Positions 55,714-64,000 of a stretch of 64,000 nt of DNA are shown piece after piece. Location: assembly GCF_963678635.1 (NCBI RefSeq), contig NC_087067.1:25365547-25429546 (forward strand), read 5' to 3'. Made by a program: the position numbers and the translations under genes. The notes under the pieces are model-generated. The model saw nothing but the letters and a program-made list of their open reading frames with translations. It was not told the DNA's origin and made no database searches. The stretch comes from Symsagittifera roscoffensis (lineage: Eukaryota; Xenacoelomorpha; Acoela; Convolutidae). The first letter of the stretch is position 1, and each line of letters begins with the position of its first letter.

Positions 55714-56744
55714 GATATTCTGTAGATATGGTAGTTTTTGTGATAAAATGTTGAATAGGCAGGTAACATTTAGTTTCTTTCTCCAAAAATGGCATAATAA
55801 TTTTCAATCAAGAAAAGGTAAAAGCATTTTTTTATTTTTGATTTTTAAATCAGACGATGAGTCAAACTTCGATTGCAGCAGAACGATTGCAGCAGATTTT
55901 AATGGCCCAATTCTGTTGTTTTTCTATTAAAATTAATAAATTTACTGACATTTTGATTCAAGAGTACGGTCCGGTGATTTGGATGACTTGTATCTAATGC
56001 GTTTATGATTGATAGGAGATTTTTCATTGGATTTTTGATTTTAAATTTGATCTTCGCTTGTTTGTATGTTAGTATATCTCATAAGTTAATTTTGGCATCT
56101 GAAATCTTATTCCATATCCTTACTGATTGTTTAAAAAACGAGTTTTCTATAGTTTTCTTCATACCGTTCTACACGCGCGATGATTTTAGGAGCAGGGAGT
56201 TACCACTGAAAACTTAGTCCCAATTTTTTTTTTGGTTTTTTAATTAAAACGTACATGTCTAAATCAAAATTATGACTCAGAAACTTCAAGACAAATTAAT
56301 ATAAAACGGTTTAATTAAATTGAGAGCTTAAAAGTATTTCAATCTTAATGGTAATTTAGAGGTCAACTGTGATTGGCTAATTTTTTAACATGATTGTTTA
56401 GAACCAAAAGGTATGTGAATCATTGTAAAAATTATTTGTAAATTGATGTTTTATCGTCAATTAGATAAGTTTATTGTAAAAATACTGACGATGCATATAG
56501 TTGCGAAAACGTTTGAAATTTATATTAAGGCAAAAATTTCTAAAATTTTTTGGTTCTCATATTTTTGTTGATATGGTAGTTTTTGTCTTCAACTTTTGAA
56601 TAGGCAGGTAACAGTTTGTTGTGACAATTGACCAAAATGGCGTCCAAAACGCATGAAAAATTCGAATTTTTAATTGGAGCAGTTAGTGGGAGAACTGATT
56701 AATTCAGAGAACTAACGCTCTTATTTGATAAACTGAACTGTTTT

Positions 56745-57378
56745 ACTGTCGAAGTAGAAGAGCATTCCGAATTGTGACGGCTGTACAGCTACGATTGTTA
56801 CGGAGTAGTTCCCGAGGATTCATAGCGGTATTGGGAAGAATTGCTACCTTTTCTGATCAAAAACAAGACAGCTCTTCGACCGGATTCAAGAATCCATAAA
56901 GGGTCTTGAGATGAGACTTGAAACTCATTTTGAACAACTTTTAGCTTCCTGGTATGCCATGAATTGAATTACCTAACATCAGTTTCTTTTTCAGATGATG
57001 AGAAGCTAGGAGTTGAGGGAAAGGGTTGATCCATCTCCGATGGCTACGATGATTTTTATCTACTGTATCTACTGAATAAAAAAAATAGTCAGAAGATTAT
57101 AAGTAGCAGCCCTGTTTTTAGGAGTGACCTCGTGGTCTAAAGATACTGAGACCCAGCCATGAGCTCACTAATTTTGCAAGTAATTCAGTTAATTAGAGCG
57201 TTCTGATCAAAGCCGGAAACAGTAAGGTTTTTGTCGACCCGATGTTAGAAAGACAACCAAATGAACTGGCTTTGGCAGAGATGGTGAAAAGCATGTAGAG
57301 CTGTGTTGAGACGCTAGCCAGTTGTTTTAGAACCTAGATTTAATTTCCGTCGATTTGTACTTCCGGGCGAATGTTACA
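56745..57378 (+). repeat. 5'-truncated element 2-type LTR, array copy 3
   Basis: Almost identical to 52755-53388, with the same truncation point, so it was copied with the array unit. Confidence 0.8.
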
Positions 57379-57624
57379 AACTTTTTATTTTCCAAACGTG
57401 GCATATTAGTTTTCAATCAAGAAAAGGTAAAAGCAATATATTATATTTCATTTTTAGATAAAACAATGAGTCAATTTAGCACAATCGCAGCAGGTTTAAT
57501 GGCTCAATTTTGTTATTTTTATGGTGAAATCTTTAGATTTGTTGCCATTCTGATTCAAGAGTACAGCCGGGTAATTAGGATTGTTGACTGGAACGGTTTT
57601 TTTATTGCATTTAATTGATTCCGC

Positions 57625-58065
57625 AGGCCATTTATCTTAAAACCTTCCTAACTTCCTCTTGAAACGATAGAAATTGATCTAATATTACTCCGAGGTATTT
57701 GACCTTGCCATTCTCTTGAATGAAGTTTTGGTCTAAGGTAAATGAAACTTTTTTGTCTTCATGGGTTCGCTGAAAAAGATAAGTTCTACTTTTTGGTGTT
57801 CAGTTGTATGGAATGCCTGAAAAATTGTTTGATGGAATCCTGCAATCATTTTCTAGCTCGTTTAACGCTAGATCAGCAATTTGATTTTAGCGAAAAAATA
57901 GCATGTCATCTGCATACTGTAGTACTATTTTCACGAATTAGGTAACTGTTTGTCTAAGTCGTTGATATACATATTAAAGATCAGGGGTACCAAACCAGTG
58001 CCCTGAGGGACACCTTGGAGCAATAAAGTTCAATCTGTTTCAATGTTGCTGACAATTTTTTTCTG
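57625..58065 (-). pseudogene. LINE reverse transcriptase fragment, array unit 3
   Basis: A third copy of the RT fragment, with a small deletion near 57770 relative to the others. Confidence 0.72.
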
Positions 58066-58902
58066 GTGTCGGTTGCTGATGAAAGAATTTATCATTTTAC
58101 TTGTGCTTTCAGAATATTTCAGAATCTCCATTTTAATGGCCCAATTATGTTGTTTTTTTAATTGAAATTGTTAAAATTACTGACATTTTGATTCAAGAGT
58201 ACGGTCCGGTAGTTTGGATGACTTGTATCTAATGCGTTTATGATTGATAGGAGATTTTTCATTGGATTTTTGATTTTAAATTTGATCTTCGCTTGTTTGT
58301 ATGTTAGTATATCCCATAAGTTAACTTTGGTATCTGAAATCTTATTCCATATCATCACTGATTGTTCAAAAAACGAGTTTTCTATAGTTTTCTTTTTTTA
58401 ATTTTCAACAAAGTTATAATGGGTTTGAGCAAAATTATTTGTAAATTGATGATTTATTGTCATTTAGATTAGTTTATTGTAAAAATACTGACGATGCATA
58501 TAGTTGCGAAAACGTTTGAAATTTACATTAAGGCAAAAATTTCTAAAATTTTTTGGTTCTCATATTTTTGTCCATTTGGAAGTTTTTGTCTTCAAGTTTT
58601 GAATAGGCAGGTACCAGTTTGCTGTGACAATTGACCAAAATGGCGTCCACAACGCATGAAAAAATCGAATTTTTATTTGGACCAACGTAGTGGGAGAACT
58701 GATTAATTCAGAGAACTAACGCTCTTATTTGATAAACTGAAAAATTTGGGAGAAGTCGGTTTTAACTGACATGTGAAATTTTAAAAATTCATTTAGAAAG
58801 ACACGTGACCTTTTGTCTTTTTGCGAGTGCATAAAAAGCGCGAAAATCTGGAATTTGGTTTTAGCTAGTCGGAAAAAAAACGACAAATTTTGCAAAAAAA
58901 GA

Positions 58903-59007
58903 CGCGACATTCGACCAGAATGTGTCAAAATGCAAGTTCGATTTCCAATTTTTATTAAAGAATCAGAGCTGGAAAAATGGCGGTTTAAGCACCGGGCGAA
59001 TGTTACA
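58903..59007 (+). repeat. 105-bp miniature LTR derivative, array copy 3
   Basis: Same end-only LTR structure as 50759-50863. Confidence 0.72.
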
Positions 59008-59308
59008 AATTTTTTATTTTCCAAACGTGGCATATTAGTTTTCAATCAAGAAAAGGTAAAAGAAATTGCTTTTTTTGTGTTTCTAGTATCATTAAAAATA
59101 ATCCTTTAATCACGCTCAGTTTTTTTGAGCTGAAAAGCTGCAATAAGAGGCTTTCATCTTGGAAATTCATTCTTCATTAATCGTTACGGACAAAGATTGA
59201 TTTTTGTGGGTCACATTTTTTAATTTTTAGTACAAACTAATTGGTGAAAAAAACGTGCATTGAATCAGGATCACTTTGCCTGAAAAAATTTTGCACTCCG
59301 GATGTTTT

Positions 59309-59445
59309 GATTTCTTCGATCGTGTTTTTTCAAACAATATTGATGATTTTCACTGGTCTCCTCTGCCCTGTTCTGTGAGCTTTTTCTGCAGCCTGGATAT
59401 CATTTTGAGGATTGAAATCATTGTCTTAAAAATATAACTGTACCG
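59309..59445 (-). pseudogene. ALC1 exon 2 fragment, array copy 3 (shortened)
   Basis: Same start and break as 55577-55713. Confidence 0.82.
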
Positions 59446-60623
59446 TAGATATTCTGTAGATATGGTACTTTTTGTGATAAAATGTTGAATAGGCAGGTAA
59501 CATTTAGTTTCTTTCTCCAAAAATGGCATAATAATTTTCAATGAAAAAAAGGTAAAAGCATTATTTTATTTTTGATTTTTAAATCAGACGATGAGTCAAA
59601 CTTAGATCGATTGCAGCAGATTTTAATGGCCCAATTCTGTTGTTTTTCTATTAAAATCAATAAATTTACTGACATTTTGATTCAAGAGTACGGTCCGGTG
59701 GTTTGGATGACTTGTATCTAATGCGTTTATGATTGATAGGAGATTTTCCATTGGATTTTTGATTTTAAATTTGATCTTCGCTTGTTTGTATGTTAGTATA
59801 TCCCATAAGTTAACTTTGGCATCTGAAATCTTATTCCATATCCTTACTGATTGTTTAAAAAACGAGTTTTCTATAGTTTTCTTTCATACCTTTCTACACG
59901 CGCGATGAGTTTAGGAGCAGGGAGTTACCACTGAAAACTTAGTCCCAATTTTTTTATGTTTTTTTAATTAAAACGTACATGTCTAAATCAAAATTATGAC
60001 TCAGAAACTTCCAGACAAATTAATATAAAACGGTTTAATTAAAATTAGAGCTTAAAAGTATTTCAATCTTAATGGTAATTTAGAGGTCAACTGTGATTGG
60101 CTAATTTTTTAACATGATTGTTTAGAACCAAAATGTATGTGAATCATTAAAAAAATTATTTGTAAATTGATGATTTATCGTCAATTAGATTAGTTTATTG
60201 TAAAAATACTGACGATGCATATAGTTGCGAAAACGTTTGAAATTTACATTAAGGCAAAAATTTCTAAAATTTTTTGGTTCTCATATTTTTGTCCATTTGG
60301 AAGTTTTTGTCTTCAAGTTTTGAATAGGCAGGTAACAGTTTGTTGTGACAATTGACCAAAATGGCGTCCAAAACGCATGAAAAATTCGAATTTTTAATTG
60401 GAGCAACTTAGTGGGAGAACTGATTAATTCAGAGAACTAACGCTCTTATTTGATAAACTGAACGAATTGGGAGAAGTCGGTTTTAACTGACATGTGAAAT
60501 TTTAAAAACTAGTTTGTAAAGACACGTGACCGTTCGTTTCTTTGCGAGTGCATAAAAAGCGCGAAAATCTGAAGATTGATTTTAGCTATGCGGAAAAAGA
60601 ACGACAGATTTTGCAAAACAAAA

Positions 60624-60728
60624 CGCGACATTCGACCAGAATGTGTCAAAATGCAAGTTCGATTTCGAATTTTTATTAAAGAAGCTGAGCGGGAAAATTG
60701 GCGGTTTAAGCACCGGGCGAATGTTACA
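60624..60728 (+). repeat. 105-bp miniature LTR derivative, array copy 4
   Basis: LTR ends only; here it takes the place of the longer LTR remnant at the unit start. Confidence 0.7.
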
Positions 60729-60989
60729 AACTTTTTTTTTCCAAACTTGGCATATTAGTTTTCAATCAAGAAAGGCTAAAAGCATTATATTATGTTTCGT
60801 TTTTAGATCAAACAATGAGTCAATTTAGCACAATCGCAGCAGGTTTTATGGCCCAATTTTGTTATTTTTATGGTGAAATCATTAGATTTGCTGACATTCT
60901 GATTCAAGAGTACTGCCGGGTAATTAGGATTGCTGACTGGAACGGTTTTTTTTATTGATTGCATTGCATTGATTCCGCAGGCCATTTAT

Positions 60990-61850
60990 CTTAAAATCTT
61001 TCCAACTTCCTCTTGAAACGATAGAAATTGACATCTAGTATCACTCCGAGGTATTTGACATTGCCATTTTCTTGAATGACGTTTTGGTCTAAAGTAATAG
61101 AATTTTTTTTGTCTTCATGGGTCCGCGAATGTTTTGTTTTGCTGAAAATGATAAGTTCCACTTTTTGGTGTTCAGTTGTATGGAAGGCCTGAAAAATTGT
61201 TTGATAGAATCCTGCAGTCATTTTCTAGCTCGTTTAACGCTAGATCAGCAATTGGATTTTCGCGAAAAGTAGCATGTCATCTGCATACTGTAGTACTTTT
61301 TTCACAAATTAGGTAACTGTTTGCCTAAGTCGTTGATGTACATATTAAAGATTAGGGGTACCGAAACAGTGCCCTGAGAAACACCTTGGTGCAAAAAAGT
61401 TCAAGCTGTTTCAGTGTTGCTGACACTTTTTTCTGTTGTTGGTTGCTGATGAAAGAATTTATCATTTTACTTGTGCTTTCAGAAAATTTCAGAATCTTAA
61501 CAACTTGTTGTAGATGCTATGGAAAGATCTCCTAATGAGCAAGAAACAAACTTGTTGCGCTCAATTGATCCGCTGAAAAGTTGCTGAAAATTAACATTGA
61601 ATCCATCGCTGAATAGGAGGTTATGAAACCGATTTAGGTGTGGTTAGTAGTTTTTGCGATAAAATAGTTTTGCTAGTTTGTTTGTAGAATAGTTTTTCAA
61701 ACACATTTGATATTGCACCTGTTTTTGAGATTGGCTTGTAGTTTTCTGTTAGTTCTGGGTTGTCTTTTTTGTGTAATGGTTTGACAAGGATTTCTTAAAA
61801 CTTATCGAGAATAATTTTACTTTTTAGATTTCCTTTGAAAAGGAAAAAAG
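60990..61850 (-). pseudogene. LINE reverse transcriptase fragment, array unit 4 (longest)
   Basis: Extends further 5' in the RT than the other copies. Read in shifted frames, the minus strand shows KPLHKKDNPELTENYKPIS near 61760, then an FEKL-like segment, and the C-terminal block near 61060. It is an RT of a second LINE lineage, with many breaks. Confidence 0.72.
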
Positions 61851-62367
61851 ATGTGGGTATATTTCAAAGCAACCGCCTTTAAGTGTCCATGCTGAAAGGT
61901 CAGAAGACCACCGTGGCTCTTTATAATTGAGTTATAAAAGTTCTGTTTTGCACTCAGCGCTGATAAAAAAATCTGAATGAAACCTCATTTTTATTTTTCT
62001 TAATTATATCATCTTTGTGGAAACAGGGCTGGGTTGTCGTAACGTTATCAGAAAAGCAACCAAACACCGAAAAATTGTTACTGAACAAAATTGCTATTTT
62101 GAAACTAATTGTAACTATTTAACCAAAGAAATTTGATTTGCTTTTTTTTGTGTTTCTAGTATCATTAAAAATATTCCTTTAATCAGGCTCAGTTTTTTTG
62201 AGCTGAAAAGTTGCAATATGAGACTTTCATCTTGGAAATTCAATCTTGGTTAATCGTTACGGACAAAAATTGATTTTTGTGGGGCACATTTTTTAATTTT
62301 AAGTACAAAATGATTGGTGAAAAAATGTGCATTGAATCAGGATCACTTTCCCTCAAAAAATTTTGCA

Positions 62368-62745
62368 CTCCAGTTGTTTTGATTTCTTTGATCGAGTTTT
62401 TGCAAACAATATTGATGATTTTCACTGGTTTCCTCTGCCCTGTTATATGAGCTCTTCCTGCAGCCTGGATATCATTTTGAGGATTGAAATCAATGTCTTA
62501 AAAAAATAACTGTACCGTCGCTGGTCAATGTCTTAAAAATATAACTGTACCGTCGCTGGTCAGACTTATCACTTGTCCGCCGGCTTTCGTGCTCATCAAG
62601 AAAACTGAAGTTGTCTCGTTTTTATTGAAGTTTTTAATAGACAAAAACTTCTCCTCGCTTCGTGATGATTCATCAAGGTGCTCATATAACAGACACTTGT
62701 ATTCCAGATAGTCTTGTACAATGTACAACATCGTGATAAACTGAG
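62368..62745 (-). pseudogene. ALC1 exon 2 fragment, array copy 4
   Basis: The best preserved fragment. A minus frame still reads [20 protein letters not shown] and [20 protein letters not shown], against [20 protein letters not shown] and the same [12 protein letters not shown] block in the gene. A segment of about 40 bp (taactgtaccgtcgctggtc and neighbours) is duplicated in tandem near 62505-62560. Confidence 0.9.
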
Positions 62746-63649
62746 TAATTTTCTTTAGTAATGATCTATAGTAATTTACATTTGTTGCCACTGATGGATC
62801 TTCCTTAAACAAAGTTAACTTTGGTATCTGAAACCTTATTCCATATCATTACTGATTGTTCAAAAAACGAGTTTTCTATAGTTTTCTTTTTTACTTTTCA
62901 ACAAAGTTATAATGGGTTTGAGCACGCGCGATGCGTTTGGGAGCAAGGAGTTACCACTGAAAACTTAGACCTAAATTTTTTTTGGTTTTTTTGTTAAAAC
63001 GTACAGATCTAAATCAAAATTAAGACTCAGAAACTTCCAGACAAATTAATATAAAGTTGTTTAATTATTTTTAGATCTTAAAATTATTTTAATCTTAATA
63101 GTAATTTAGAGGTCAACTGTGATTGGCTAATTTTTTAACATGATAGTTTAGAACCAAAACGTATGTGAATTATTGTAATTTGTTTTTGTAAATTGATGTT
63201 TTATCGTCATTTAGATTAGTTTATTGTAAAATTACCGTCGATGCGTATAGTTGCGAAAACGTTTGAAATTTACATTTTGGCATAAGTTTCTAAACTTTTT
63301 GGTTTTCATATTTATGTCGACATGGTAGTTTTCGTCTTCAAGTTTTGAATAGGCAGGTACCAGTTTGTTGTGACAATCGACCAAAATGGCATCCAAAACG
63401 CATGAAAAAATCGAATTTTTAATTGGAGCAACTTAGTGGGAGAACTGAATAATTCAGAGAACTAACGCTCTTATTTGATAAACTGAACGAATTGGGAGAA
63501 GTCGGTTTTAACTGACATGTGAAATTTTAAAAAATCGTTTGTCAAGACACGTGACCATTTTTTTTACCGCGAATGCAGAAAAAACGCGAAAACCTGAAGA
63601 TTAATTTTTGCTAGTCAGAAAAAGAACGACAAATTTTGCAAAACAAAAC

Positions 63650-64000
63650 ACGACATTCGACCAGAATGTGTCAAAATGCAAGTTCGAATTCGAATTTTTA
63701 TTAAAGAAGCTGAGAGGGAAAATTGGCGGTTTTAGCACATTAACGGTGTTAATCGTTCATTTTGACGAACGGCGAATGGTCAATTTGGTGTGACATGCTA
63801 TTTGTTTGAAAAGATAGAAGTCGAAATTTCGCGACAACTGAAAACTGCAAAAAACACAAAAACAACAAAAATTTTCGCGAAAAAACGGTGAACGGCAATT
63901 GTTCGATGCAAGAGCAATCCGAATTGTAACGGTTGTACAGCTACGATTGTTACGGAGTAGTTCCCGAGGATTCATAGCGGTATTGGGAACAATTGCTACC
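63650..64000 (+). repeat. Start of another element 2-type LTR copy, cut by the window end
   Basis: Begins cgacattcgaccagaatgtg and follows 48081 onward, including the tgacgaacgg block; it leaves the window. Confidence 0.7.

Larger units (their letters stand above)
47275..64000. repeat. Composite tandem array, units of about 3.4-4.4 kb
   Basis: Anchor sequences recur in the same order. The LTR end plus aaactttttattttcc lies at 48985, 53388, 57378 and 60728. The RT fragment anchor (ggacaccttgg) lies near 49632, 54040, 58010 and 61380. The short LTR derivative lies at 50759, 55180 and 58903. The ALC1 fragment lies at 51157, 55577, 59309 and 62368. Unit spacings are about 4.4, 4.0 and 3.4 kb. 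The part from 62815 repeats 54350 onward, so the array leaves the window. No intact gene is seen within it. Confidence 0.88.

Noticed and set aside
47275-64000. CRISPR-like or gene-cluster structure suggested by regular repeats
   Set aside because: Repeat units are kilobases long, derived from transposon and exon fragments, with no short direct repeats and unique spacers.
1-64000. tRNA or rRNA genes
   Set aside because: None was recognised on either strand by eye; a tRNAscan-SE or Infernal run would be decisive.

Overview
The window is metazoan nuclear DNA: a two-exon gene with a short GT-AG intron, Ty3/gypsy-type LTR retrotransposons, and a CR1-group non-LTR element with a 2A peptide. The phylum cannot be fixed from sequence alone. 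Outside the retroelement coding regions the DNA is strongly AT-rich. Only one host gene is recognisable: an ALC1/CHD1L-type SNF2 chromatin remodeller on the minus strand (3168-6162), carrying a macro domain and, unusually, a C-terminal BRCT-like domain.

From 6799 to 42226 the window is a nest of two giant Ty3/gypsy-type elements. Element 2 (minus strand, about 17 kb, decayed) lies next to the 5' end of the ALC1 gene. Element 1 (plus strand, 6906-25314, 18.4 kb, nearly intact) is inserted inside the 3' LTR of element 2. Its 886-bp LTRs differ at one position by eye; the LTRs of element 2 differ at roughly eight, so the inner element is younger. Both have a leader of about 3 kb, a single giant gag-pol frame (capsid, two zinc knuckles, protease, RT, RNase H, integrase) that ends in a macro-like domain, and an extra downstream ORF. 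The extra ORF is unrelated between the two: a 1003-aa protein of unknown function in element 1 and a coiled-coil protein in element 2.

The most interesting non-coding signal is a two-hairpin RNA module in the leader. It occurs twice in element 1 and once in element 2. Its helices are rebuilt from different bases in each copy while pairing is kept, which is direct covariation evidence for a conserved structured RNA. Upstream of it, both leaders hold a series of 65-70 nt imperfect palindromes with CCCTCCG/CGGAGGG-type arms and TTAA cores.

From 42512 to 47269 lies a full-length but decayed CR1-group LINE on the minus strand: SGNH-esterase ORF1, then endonuclease-RT ORF2 with a 2A peptide, a (CTT)n tail and a TTCCA target duplication. 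It is inserted in a large tandem array (about 42.4-64.0 kb, continuing beyond the window) with units of about 3.4-4.4 kb. Each unit mixes an LTR remnant of the element 2 family, a fragment of a second LINE reverse transcriptase, and a truncated copy of an ALC1 exon. The array therefore appears to have grown by local duplication next to the ALC1 gene.
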